Below the pieces are notes generated by a model that was not told where the DNA came from, did no database searches, and saw only the letters and a program-made list of their open reading frames with translations. Below, in pieces: positions 57,218-64,000 of a stretch of 64,000 nucleotides of DNA. The translations under genes were made by a program, and so were the position numbers. How positions within the stretch are numbered: the first letter of the stretch is position 1; each line of letters opens with the position of its first letter. Origin of the DNA: JBAZWE01 sp041658605 (GTDB lineage: Bacteria > Actinomycetota > Thermoleophilia > BMS3ABIN01); assembly GCA_041658605.1 (NCBI GenBank), contig JBAZZU010000003.1:32739-96738 (forward strand), read 5' to 3'.

Positions 57218-57915
57218 TTGTATTTCTTCACTGCTTCCATAGCAAGAAGGGCGTATTCAAACGGTCCGTATTTCTCGGGCTTGTAGTACCAACCATCGTC
57301 ACGCCTGTATACCGTGTGGGCGCGGCCATCGGACCAAACCCAATCGGAATAGGTCCACCCCTCCAGCCCCTTCCTTCCGGTTTCTGCGTCAAGGATGGCC
57401 TGGAGGCGGGCGATTTTATCGAGGTCCTCCTGATTGGATATTCGGTACCCGGAAGGCCCTGCCGAGCACGGATATAGGGCGTTTACTGCCCTTCTCACCT
57501 CATACTCCTGTGCCATGGCGCGTTCATAATTCTGTGCAACCACCCTCAGTTCGACTGATTCTATCCCGGTGACAAAAAGCTTGTGTTCATAAGCCCATCG
57601 GACGACACCTTCCCCGGAAATGTCAACGCGGGGATCCGATTTTCCCTCACAGTCGGCCGCAGTCGTGGAGTCGAGAGTCAATTCCTCGGAAATGGGGATA
57701 TAACTATGGAGATTCAAGGCTTCGGTGACCATGGCGTATAGCGCAGGATCACGGGAGACAATGCGCCGCATGTTGAGGCTCACTACCCAACTGACCGTTT
57801 TCGCCATGGCCATTATCGGAGGTAGCAGAATATTCAGTATCCGTTGGTTGTACGTACACTCTACGTCATCCCGTTCGTTTTCGATCGCTCGAATGGTGTC
57901 AAGATCGAAGGTCAT
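57214..57915 (-). CDS. hypothetical 233-aa protein
   Basis: A soluble protein. The N-terminal half is helical (RIVSRDPALYAMVTEALNLH); the C-terminal part has many aromatic residues (GWTYSDWVWSDGRAHTVYRR). I do not recognise the family. Its AT content is a little higher than that of its neighbours. ATGA overlap with the paralogous Ea22-like gene. Confidence 0.55.
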   Translation of the reverse strand: MTFDLDTIRAIENERDDVECTYNQRILNILLPPIMAMAKTVSWVVSLNMRRIVSRDPALYAMVTEALNLHSYIPISEELTLDSTTAADCEGKSDPRVDISGEGVVRWAYEHKLFVTGIESVELRVVAQNYERAMAQEYEVRRAVNALYPCSAGPSGYRISNQEDLDKIARLQAILDAETGRKGLEGWTYSDWVWSDGRAHTVYRRDDGWYYKPEKYGPFEYALLAMEAVKKYK

Positions 57916-58316
57916 TTTTCACTCTCCAGTTCATCCAATCTATCTCGAAGTTCTCGGAAGCAATAGCAATCCAGCGTTGCATTATCGTTGTCCACAATCC
58001 ATTGACGGGCAACCTCCTCAACTTTCCGAAGCCTCTTGATTTCCTCGATGCACGCCCGGAGGTCTTCGGGGGCGTGGGCGATGAGTTGTGTATTCGCATC
58101 GCTCTCCGATTCGGGCCTTTCAATCCAACCGTTTGGCGTGTTAGCCCAATGGTGCGGAGGGTTCGGATCGGATAGATAGGAACCGGAAATACACTTTCCT
58201 TCTATCACATCTGCGATTTCGTACCCGTCTGAGCCTATTACGTAGTCACGATCTCCAGCCCACGGTCCCGGAGTAGCCTCTGCAAGCCGTTTTTCGATGG
58301 GTTCAAGGTCGAACAT
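57912..58316 (-). CDS. Ead/Ea22-like protein, copy 2
   Basis: A 134-residue paralogue of 53922-54392: EKRLAEATPGPWAGDRD at the start, then VIGSDGYEIAD, LSDPNPPHHWA, SDANTQLIAHAPEDL and RACIEEIKRLRKVEE. The C-terminus differs (DNDNATLDCYCFRELRDRL). The ATG at 58316 has a good GGAG site; the longer frame to the right runs over the next gene. Function unknown. Confidence 0.7.
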   Translation of the reverse strand: MFDLEPIEKRLAEATPGPWAGDRDYVIGSDGYEIADVIEGKCISGSYLSDPNPPHHWANTPNGWIERPESESDANTQLIAHAPEDLRACIEEIKRLRKVEEVARQWIVDNDNATLDCYCFRELRDRLDELESEK

Positions 58317-58327
58317 TGGGGCTCCTA

Positions 58328-58780
58328 TCAAAATGGCACGTCTTCCGTTTCGAACGGGCATGGATTGGCTTCGGCGTTCGAACGGATTGCGTAGCAGGAT
58401 GGTGCGGTGCAATACCGAACATGCTCTGTGAAGGTATGGCCGTTGATGGTGGCCTCTGGTTCCTCTTTTTCGCCGAATATTGATCTTGTTTCGGCGTCCG
58501 TTGTGAGTCGTTCTACGGTCGCGATACTGTCCGCGTGTTTATTGCGCGATGAGCAGGGGTGATCGACGGCGGCCTGCCGGCAAATGCAGCACCCTGGGTT
58601 GTCGCAGACCAGGTATCCCGATTTGAAGACGTGCCCGTTGAAGTGCCACTCTGGAGCGGCGGGCGCCACACTCATGGGCTCCAACACCCTTGCCGTCCAG
58701 AAGACCCGAGCCCCCTGAACACGATCCATGTCGATCCGCTCCCGCCGGCACCACTCAATAGCGGCATCTTCCATGGTCAT
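58328..58780 (-). CDS. hypothetical protein with two Cys-rich repeats
   Basis: A 150-residue protein with a duplicated unit: NGHVFKSGYLVCDNPGCCIC...HPC and NGHTFTEHVRYCTAPSC...NPC. Each has NGH-x-F, then three or more cysteines, so two small metal sites are likely. N-terminal helix (MTMEDAAIEWCRRERIDMDR). ATG 58780 overlaps the preceding stop. It ends before the Ea22-like gene. Confidence 0.6.
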   Translation of the reverse strand: MTMEDAAIEWCRRERIDMDRVQGARVFWTARVLEPMSVAPAAPEWHFNGHVFKSGYLVCDNPGCCICRQAAVDHPCSSRNKHADSIATVERLTTDAETRSIFGEKEEPEATINGHTFTEHVRYCTAPSCYAIRSNAEANPCPFETEDVPF

Positions 58781-58944
58781 CTCGTCCACCGAGAAGATGG
58801 AGCCGGGTCCGTAGTGGCTCGGAAGGGGCTTGACATGCCGTCCTTGAAGAACGGATGGACCTCTATGAGACCAGAAAACCGGGTAGACTGGCGGACCTCG
58901 CCGATTACCGTCGTGTGGCCCATTAGGGAGATTTTGGCGAACAT
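58777..58944 (-). CDS. small 55-aa protein after SSB
   Basis: Starts MFAKISLMGHTTVIGEVRQS, with GGAG before ATG 58944. ATGA overlap with the next gene at 58777. The N-terminal strand pattern resembles the first strand of SSB-like OB folds, but it is too short to judge. Confidence 0.5.
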   Translation of the reverse strand: MFAKISLMGHTTVIGEVRQSTRFSGLIEVHPFFKDGMSSPFRATTDPAPSSRWTR

Positions 58945-58956
58945 GGGAGACTCCTT

Positions 58957-59373
58957 TTAGAATGGCACCGGATCGTCATCGGCAGGCGGCACATACGCTC
59001 CATCGTTGCCCGAAGACTGCGGCTGGTACTCGCCCCGTTCCTCTCGATTGGCGTTGGACCCGAGAAACCGGACGATCTCGGCGACGATCTCCGTCGTGTA
59101 GCGGTCGTTTCCGTCCTTGTCTTTCCACTTGGAGGTCTGGAGCCGGCCCTCGATGTAGACCTGCCGGCCCTTCTTGAGGTACTTGCCCGCGTTTTCGGCG
59201 GTCTTTCCGAAACAGGTCACCTTGTGCCACTCGGTATGATCCTGCCATTCCGAGCCCACTTTTCTCCGGTCGGTTGTGGCGACTCGGAGCGAGGCGACTT
59301 GCGAGCCGCTGTTGGTGTTGCGGACTTCTGGGTCGGCTCCGAGATTGCCGACGAGGATTACTTTGTTGATCAT
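58957..59373 (-). CDS. ssb: single-stranded DNA-binding protein
   Basis: A 138-residue SSB. OB-fold at residues 1-105: MINKVILVGNLGADPEVRNT, VASLRVATTDRRK, TEWHKVTCFGKTAENAGKYL, QVYIEGRLQTSKWKDKDGND. A short linker and the acidic C-terminal tip PADDDPVPF that binds partner enzymes follow. It protects ssDNA during replication and recombination. It is smaller than host SSB (about 170). ATG 59373 is fixed by conservation; ATGA overlap with the 81-residue gene. Confidence 0.95.
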   Translation of the reverse strand: MINKVILVGNLGADPEVRNTNSGSQVASLRVATTDRRKVGSEWQDHTEWHKVTCFGKTAENAGKYLKKGRQVYIEGRLQTSKWKDKDGNDRYTTEIVAEIVRFLGSNANREERGEYQPQSSGNDGAYVPPADDDPVPF

Positions 59374-59615
59374 TTGGGGTCTCCGGGAAGGTCGCAGCGT
59401 TTGTGTTTGGGCCATGCGTCCATGCGATCGGCGTGCTCGCGGGCAAGTCGAGAGGCCTCCGGGGACCCGCCTTCTTGCTCGTTGACTTTCGCCCAAAGTC
59501 GCACAAGGGTTGCGGCCACGATGTCCTGACCACGAAGAAGGAACACGGGTTCATCTTCGGGGATCAGGTTCTCGGGGTCCTGGATTCGGTTGTAGTCTTC
59601 TCTTGCGTGTTTCAC
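59370..59615 (-). CDS. hypothetical 81-aa protein
   Basis: A basic, helical protein (ENLIPEDEPVFLLRGQDIVA, RLAREHADRMDAWPKHKRC) with no recognised motif. The PEDEPVFLLRGQD segment is a compact turn common in small phage proteins. ATGA overlap with SSB. Confidence 0.55.
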   Translation of the reverse strand: MKHAREDYNRIQDPENLIPEDEPVFLLRGQDIVAATLVRLWAKVNEQEGGSPEASRLAREHADRMDAWPKHKRCDLPGDPK

Positions 59616-59905
59616 TTGATTTCTCCATGTTTTGGGAATGTCCAGTACCGACGATCCGATCCGATCCCGAACAGCGCATAGAGCATCTCTCCGTCGTCAA
59701 TGGTGTATCGACCCTTCCGGATCGCCTTGATGACGCCCTTTCGCGTCCAGCCAGAGCGGAGGAAAACCGGGGCGTAGGGGTAGGGAAGGCGCTTTCCTCT
59801 CGGGAATGGTCTGCTTTCTTGGATGGTGTCGGGAAAGGACTCGATCCTTTCTTTGCGCTTGTTTCGGCAGAGGATGCTGACGAGGTGGATCCGGACGGTC
59901 TGCAT
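59612..59905 (-). CDS. hypothetical 97-aa basic protein
   Basis: Starts at ATG 59905 after a good AAAGGAAG ribosome site. Basic throughout (ILCRNKRKERIESF, FPRGKRLPYPYAPVFLRSGW), ending GSDRRYWTFPKHGEIK. A promoter-like sequence lies 21 bases upstream. May bind nucleic acid; family unknown. Confidence 0.55.
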   Translation of the reverse strand: MQTVRIHLVSILCRNKRKERIESFPDTIQESRPFPRGKRLPYPYAPVFLRSGWTRKGVIKAIRKGRYTIDDGEMLYALFGIGSDRRYWTFPKHGEIK

Positions 59906-59906
59906 A

Positions 59907-60404
59907 TCAACTTCCTTTCGTGGACATCGTAACACGTCGCCTCAAAAGTTCAAGCCAGCCGTCTTCCGAATCCATGCGAATTGTGGTCAGGGAAGGGCGA
60001 AACGTGGAGAGTGCCTGAACGTCTCGCCATGGCAGGATGTACCGATCCTCTCCGAGGAGTACGGCCAGGATTCCGATCCCGCCTTGCTGGTCGTAGGAGT
60101 CGAGGAAGGCCCTCTGGTGAGGCTCGACAACGGACAGCGATAGAGTCTCTTCCTTTGTCGCCTTGCACTCCGCACCGATGGCCAGGCCTCGGGATAGGAG
60201 GATGAAGTCCGAGGGGCCTATCCCTTCCGTATGACACAGCCAAAGATTTCCAACCTGGCGGATCTTCTTCATCTCTTCGGGCGTCCTGGCCACCACAAGG
60301 AGACCCGATTGAGCGAGCGCTCGGCATCGGGTCTCGAAGTCGTCTTGCCAGGCCTCGCCTAACTTCTGGGCTTCGTAGCCGGCGATTTTCTGGAGAGGAT
60401 TCAT
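59907..60404 (-). CDS. RecU-like Holliday junction resolvase
   Basis: A 165-residue nuclease-like protein. The PD-(D/E)xK pattern is visible: PSDFILLSRGLAIGAECKAT, with Asp in PSDF, Glu and Lys in ECK, then VEPHQRAFL and GGIGILAVLL, as in RecU (D...E-x-K...PHQ). It should cleave Holliday junctions during recombination or genome resolution. Somewhat shorter than RecU (about 200) and lacking a clear stalk. ATG 60404 is chosen by alignment of the conserved core. Confidence 0.7.
   Translation of the reverse strand: MNPLQKIAGYEAQKLGEAWQDDFETRCRALAQSGLLVVARTPEEMKKIRQVGNLWLCHTEGIGPSDFILLSRGLAIGAECKATKEETLSLSVVEPHQRAFLDSYDQQGGIGILAVLLGEDRYILPWRDVQALSTFRPSLTTIRMDSEDGWLELLRRRVTMSTKGS
59926..59953 (-). 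promoter_or_regulatory. possible internal promoter inside the RecU-like gene 3' end
   Basis: -35 TTGAAC (59948-59953), 16-base spacer, -10 TACGAT (59926-59931). Could drive the small basic gene and SSB. Confidence 0.4.
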
Positions 60405-60643
60405 TTTGCCTTTTCGTCTTCGGTTGGCATGGCAGGGACATCGAAAAAGGGACCGTCCGGGTTGTCGCCGCATCGCCCTTGTCTGTTCATCCTCCGATAC
60501 CAGAGAGCGCACCGGGATCCGATGCAGTCGATTCCGGGGGCCTTGGAAGGGTCGGGGAAAACAGGGACCGCGTAGGGAATTCCGCTATTCGGTACAATCT
60601 CAAGAAGGATCGCCCTCGCCTGCATGAGTCGGTGACAGATCAT
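60401..60643 (-). CDS. hypothetical 80-aa protein with GSRC and GRCG cysteines
   Basis: Contains GIDCIGSRCALWYR and QGRCGDNPDGP. A 'C-x-x-x-x-C-x-x-W' element with a nearby 'G-x-C-G' occurs in small phage proteins of unknown function and could bind metal. ATGA overlaps on both sides. Confidence 0.55.
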   Translation of the reverse strand: MICHRLMQARAILLEIVPNSGIPYAVPVFPDPSKAPGIDCIGSRCALWYRRMNRQGRCGDNPDGPFFDVPAMPTEDEKAK

Positions 60644-61002
60644 GATTCGACCCCTGCAAACCGCGCCCTTACCTCCTCGCTCATCGGCTCGGAGTTGTCA
60701 ACGCACTTGAAGCAACCCCCAGCGCCACGGAATACCGACTTGTCGATCTCCATGAAAATGCCGTAGTGCTCTTTATCGGTCACAAGCCGGAACCGGAGCA
60801 CCTTGGACCCTACCCGACGAAGGATCGCCATGATGTCCGACGCTCGCCCGGAGTAGACCGCGACGTATCCGTCCGCTGATTCCGTTCCGCTGTTTCTGAC
60901 GGTCGTTTCGTCATCTCTGGAGGAACCCTTGCCCTTGAACAGGTCCATAAGTTCCGCGATAAGCGCCGGGGTGGACTCGTGTTGGATGTTGGTTTCGATC
61001 AT
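60640..61002 (-). CDS. hypothetical 120-aa protein
   Basis: Starts at ATG 61002, one base past the upstream stop. Has a central alpha/beta part (GYVAVYSGRASDIMAILRRV, RLVTDKEHYGIFMEIDKS) and a GGCFKC pair. Unknown family. Operon position next to a RecU-like nuclease. Confidence 0.55.
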   Translation of the reverse strand: MIETNIQHESTPALIAELMDLFKGKGSSRDDETTVRNSGTESADGYVAVYSGRASDIMAILRRVGSKVLRFRLVTDKEHYGIFMEIDKSVFRGAGGCFKCVDNSEPMSEEVRARFAGVES

Positions 61003-61003
61003 G

Positions 61004-62581
61004 TCAGTCCCACCGATCGATGCGGTAGGAGGTTGCGATACCGTTCGCCGTGACGCGGAAAGTACCGGTTGCGCCATTGTCGATCAATACTCCGCAAGCA
61101 CTGCCTTCCGGAAGTCCTTGCATGAGTGCGCCCCGTGAATACGCCTCGATGACCGCTCGGATGCCGTGGAATTCCGACTTGAGCGTTTCGGGGAAAAGCG
61201 CATTTCCGCCTTGCTTCGATTCCCGAGCGCCATCGAGGATGAAGACGACTCCATGGCCTTGATGCTCGTTCCCGCCATGCCACATCGATGGCTTCAAACT
61301 GATGGCGTTGACCTTGGTCCATCCGCGTGAGAGTCCCCACTGTGACGGCGCGGATCCGCCGTGCCAGAGATACCACGCGAACGGGTTTCGCTGTTCCTCC
61401 GAGTCCCATTGCAGGATCGGGGGCGCTTCGGGGTTGACCGCTGTCGTGATGGCTGTGAAGGACGAAGAGCCTTCAACAAGGTATTCGATGGCGTCGGCGG
61501 TCGAAAGCACCGTGCGTTGGAATTTATCCCAAGTGATCGCCATGGAGGGAGCGGTCATCGTCGGTGTTTCCGCCTTGCCCTTCGCTTTGAGGTGCCCGAA
61601 AACACCGGACGGCTCTTCCGCTTTGGGCGCTTTCGGAGTCCAGACGGTCTGGAGTTCTTCAACGCGGGCGATCCTTCGGTCCAGGGAGCCCGCAGCTTTC
61701 AGCGTTGCAATCACCTTTTCCGCCTGTGCGATCGTGCCTTCTGACGGCGCTGCTTGCGGGCGCTGGTACTGGAGGGGGTGCATCTTTTCGGCGAAGCGCT
61801 TGGACGCGACTTCGAAGCTCATCCCGGATGCGATGTCTTCCAGGAGTGTCCCGATCATCGAGGATCGAGGATGGCAGAAACCAGCGGGAGCGGTCGCGAC
61901 GGCACGCCATACAATGTTGGCCTTGTTGGCTTTCGACGCATCGCGGACAACATGGAGATTTCGGAGCCATTCGGCGGGGCCAAGCACCTTCTCGGAGCGA
62001 TAGAGCGCGTCGGACTTGAGAAGCGCGACGGCCTGTTCGAGACTCGACAAGGGGAACTCTCCGAGCGCTCGGGACACGTTCTTGAAGTCTTCGGCTTTCT
62101 CCGCCATCGCTTGACCGTCGGTGTGGATCGGGTGGCGAAAGACGTTCTTCGGACGGATGGCGAGATGATGCCAGACGCCTGTAACAGGCTGGCCCCATAC
62201 CTTTTCCGAGGAGAGGAATACGCCGTTCACCTTGGCCTTGCGGACGATTCGAGCGAGCGACGCGATAGATGCTTTGCACTCTTCGGGGGCGTCGTCTTCG
62301 TGCCACATGACAGGCGATGTCCGCCCGTTCTCGTCGATCGTCACGAGTCCACCGAAGCGCTCGATGAAGTGGCGGCAGGCGTGGCAGTTGTGGTACTGAC
62401 GGAGATGATCCGGAAAGGACGCAAGGTACGCGTCGAAAAGTCCGGTCGCGTCAGTCGTGAAACGTGGCAGGCCTCCGAGTGCTTCGAATCTGGCCTGAAA
62501 CCTCGCCAGAAACGCGTCGTACTCGTGATCTTCGTGATTGCCGGTATGGGCTGTTCCGATGCTGGTTGAGATGGTTTCCAC
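61004..62581 (-). CDS. conserved 525-aa phage protein of unknown function
   Basis: A large soluble protein. Start chosen as GTG 62581, preceded by AAAGGAAG; the ATG at 62671 would give 555 residues but overlaps the next gene by 35 bases. Residues about 55-85 hold DHLRQYHNCHACRHFIERFG followed by GLVTIDENG, a Cys/His motif I have seen in similar phage proteins without a known function. The middle is helical and the end is a beta domain (GVVFILDGARESKQGGNALF, ACGVLIDNGATGTFRVT). It lies between the SMC-like gene and the resolvase operon; a recombination or replication role is possible. Confidence 0.6.
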   Translation of the reverse strand: METISTSIGTAHTGNHEDHEYDAFLARFQARFEALGGLPRFTTDATGLFDAYLASFPDHLRQYHNCHACRHFIERFGGLVTIDENGRTSPVMWHEDDAPEECKASIASLARIVRKAKVNGVFLSSEKVWGQPVTGVWHHLAIRPKNVFRHPIHTDGQAMAEKAEDFKNVSRALGEFPLSSLEQAVALLKSDALYRSEKVLGPAEWLRNLHVVRDASKANKANIVWRAVATAPAGFCHPRSSMIGTLLEDIASGMSFEVASKRFAEKMHPLQYQRPQAAPSEGTIAQAEKVIATLKAAGSLDRRIARVEELQTVWTPKAPKAEEPSGVFGHLKAKGKAETPTMTAPSMAITWDKFQRTVLSTADAIEYLVEGSSSFTAITTAVNPEAPPILQWDSEEQRNPFAWYLWHGGSAPSQWGLSRGWTKVNAISLKPSMWHGGNEHQGHGVVFILDGARESKQGGNALFPETLKSEFHGIRAVIEAYSRGALMQGLPEGSACGVLIDNGATGTFRVTANGIATSYRIDRWD

Positions 62582-62636
62582 TGTGCTTCCTTTGTTTTTG
62601 GGGCTTTGTTTTTTGTAGAAGTGTCCGAAGGGAAGA

Positions 62637-64000
62637 CTATTCCCCCCTCCATTCCATAGCCAATTCGCCATCAGAGGGCCGGGCGGACAGGATGATCACG
62701 CCCTTCTCGACCGCGAGCCGGGCGAGTTCGGCGACACTGGAGGGCTGCAACTCCGCGAGCCACTTTCCATCGATCGGGATGATTCGGCCGGGGAACGCGG
62801 CCAACCCAAGATGGAGCATGACGCTCATCCGCTGCCCGTCCGACAAGCCGCGAGGATCGGCGAAGAGTTTGACCTTGCCATCAACGCTGGCATAGAGCCG
62901 ACCGTCCACGATGGTCAAGCCAGCCGGGATCCCCTTCGCGGCGAGAATGGCCCCGATTTTCGACGAAACGGCCGCCGCCTGGACTCGGAGCCGTTTTCCG
63001 TCCGCCTGCGCGTTTTCGGAGGCTTCCTTGGCCAACCCTTGCGCCTCCTTGAGGGTCCGGAGCGTTTCGGCGTGCTCCTTTCGCTTGGTCTGGATGTCCT
63101 TGGCCCGCTTGACCTGCTCGTAGTGGGCCAGGGCGTCCGCGAGCACCTGTTCCGCCTTGTCGGCGTCGGCGATCGTGGGGAGGTCGGGGATCCCTGCGTA
63201 GCTCTTCTGGGCTTCGTCCCATCGGGCGGCTTCGGTGACTCGATCGGATCGCTGCTTGCGGAGCTCTTTGGCGCGAGCGTCGTAGCCCCTTCGCTCGGTC
63301 TGGTAGCCTTCGAGTATCGCTTTGAGCCGATCGATCTCGGCTTGGGTTTCCTCGATCTTGGCCAGGACTTGGGTAGAGGACGTGTCGAGCGCGGAGATGT
63401 CACTGTCGAGTTCTTCCGGCTTCGGGCGGGGGGTCTGGCTATCCCGGGCCCGCTCCAAGTCGGCGCGACGGTTGGCTCTTTCGCGGGTCACGCTGGCGGT
63501 GGATCGGAGATTGGAGCCGGATTCTTTGAGCGCCGCGAGATCCTCTTCCGTGAGCGGCGCCAGTTCGAGAGGCATCTCGGGAGGGTTGACCAGCCGGGCG
63601 ATGTCCTGGCTCTTGGCGGTGGCGATGCCCGCGTTCTCGGCGGCAGTCCTCTCGCTCTGGAGGGCGCTGGCGTTCAGGGCCTCGCGGATGGCCTTCTCGG
63701 CTTCCAGGAGGCCTTTCCCGACCAGGGACATATCATCGGAGCCCAGCGCCTTGATGTCGCTCTCCGTGGCTTGCAGGGCGCCCGGGAGCAGTTCGGGCAG
63801 GGCCCGGATCCGGCGGGCGTCTGCCTTGACCGGATCGTCGATGCCGTCGCCGGTCAGGAAGGTGTGAAGGGCGCTCATGGGGGCGGACGGAAGGGAGGAT
63901 GCGAAGAGGGGCGCACGGTCCCGGCTCGTCTTGGCGAGTACCTTGTCCCCCTCACTCACGAGGGCCGGGTAGACTTGGGGGGTGCCGTCGGGGAGGAGAG
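62637..64000 (-). CDS. SbcC/Rad50-like ATPase, C-terminal part (runs off the window)
   Basis: The right part of a larger gene; the frame stays open to base 64000, so the N-terminal ATPase half with Walker A is outside. The visible part has two coiled-coil stretches (about 160-215 and 265-345 from the first in-window Met), then the ABC signature LSDGQRMSVMLHLGLAAF and a Walker B/D-loop region GRIIPIDGKWLAELQP. Rad50/SbcC-type proteins tether DNA ends and work with a nuclease partner, which would be upstream. No zinc hook CxxC is seen in the visible part. Confidence 0.8.
   Translation of the reverse strand, partial: LLPDGTPQVYPALVSEGDKVLAKTSRDRAPLFASSLPSAPMSALHTFLTGDGIDDPVKADARRIRALPELLPGALQATESDIKALGSDDMSLVGKGLLEAEKAIREALNASALQSERTAAENAGIATAKSQDIARLVNPPEMPLELAPLTEEDLAALKESGSNLRSTASVTRERANRRADLERARDSQTPRPKPEELDSDISALDTSSTQVLAKIEETQAEIDRLKAILEGYQTERRGYDARAKELRKQRSDRVTEAARWDEAQKSYAGIPDLPTIADADKAEQVLADALAHYEQVKRAKDIQTKRKEHAETLRTLKEAQGLAKEASENAQADGKRLRVQAAAVSSKIGAILAAKGIPAGLTIVDGRLYASVDGKVKLFADPRGLSDGQRMSVMLHLGLAAFPGRIIPIDGKWLAELQPSSVAELARLAVEKGVIILSARPSDGELAMEWRGE

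Noticed and set aside
1..64000. Insertion sequences, integrase or CRISPR array
   Set aside because: No transposase, integrase or regularly spaced repeats seen on either strand. The tRNA could serve as an att site elsewhere, but no direct att-like duplication is visible here.

Overview
The window reads as part of the genome of a tailed DNA phage, or a prophage of one, with a contractile tail (myovirus-like). It is GC-rich and densely coded, and most neighbouring genes overlap by an ATGA or GTGA junction. Tail sheath, tail tube, baseplate hub, spike, wedge and J-type genes are recognisable in canonical order. The tape measure is short (559 aa, roughly 80-85 nm of tail at about 1.5 A per residue). 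Lipoprotein-like proteins beside a zinc amidase, in the place where spanins are expected, suggest a host with an outer membrane. I cannot name the host. Terminase, portal and DNA polymerase are not in the window and presumably lie outside it.

Region by region. (1) 1-15.5 kb, plus strand except one methyltransferase: very large multidomain 'polyvalent' proteins. They include a kinase-like/DUF5661 protein in broken frame with a helicase C-lobe, two long unknown proteins, and a 1900-aa protein ending in an SF2/SNF2-like helicase. Small genes follow (zinc ribbons, DUF1643, a Cys-rich lipoprotein). Four of the large proteins share a short recurring motif ('KAAQ-GLFGG') and three also share an 'HvK.H.R' module. 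(2) 15.5-22.8 kb: capsid module between two clear intrinsic terminators (protease, acidic scaffold, major capsid protein with an apparent Ig/FN3-like insertion), then neck proteins. (3) 22.8-38.8 kb: tail module, including a textbook -1 programmed frameshift for the tail-assembly chaperone, a LysM-gp25 fusion, and fibre proteins with concanavalin-like and sialidase-like features. (4) 38.8-41.0 kb: lysis cassette (amidase, spanin-like lipoproteins, a membrane protein). A hairpin at 40966-40994 separates it from the opposing operon. (5) 41.0-64.0 kb, minus strand: early/replication and accessory region with about 50 small genes. It holds a tRNA-Ala, a radical SAM enzyme beside a DUF5131 protein, an XRE regulator, a bL12 C-terminal-domain protein, an SF2 helicase, a deoxyribosyltransferase-like protein, a C5-cytosine methyltransferase, ThyX, a sliding clamp (DnaN), SSB, a RecU-like resolvase and the C-terminal part of an SbcC/Rad50-like ATPase running off the right edge.

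The minus-strand block would make nucleotides (ThyX), replicate and recombine DNA (clamp, SSB, helicase, resolvase, SMC-like ATPase), modify DNA (Dcm-type methyltransferase plus the separate N6/N4 methyltransferase at 5 kb) and perhaps touch translation (bL12-like, tRNA-Ala). The plus-strand block builds the virion and lyses the cell. I infer that the large motif-bearing proteins are packaged in the virion and injected; the sequence does not prove this.

The best candidates for something undescribed are the shared motif on the giant proteins, the phage bL12-like protein with a replaced N-terminus, the radical SAM/DUF5131 pair joined by a 23-nt perfect repeat, and the split kinase-helicase gene.
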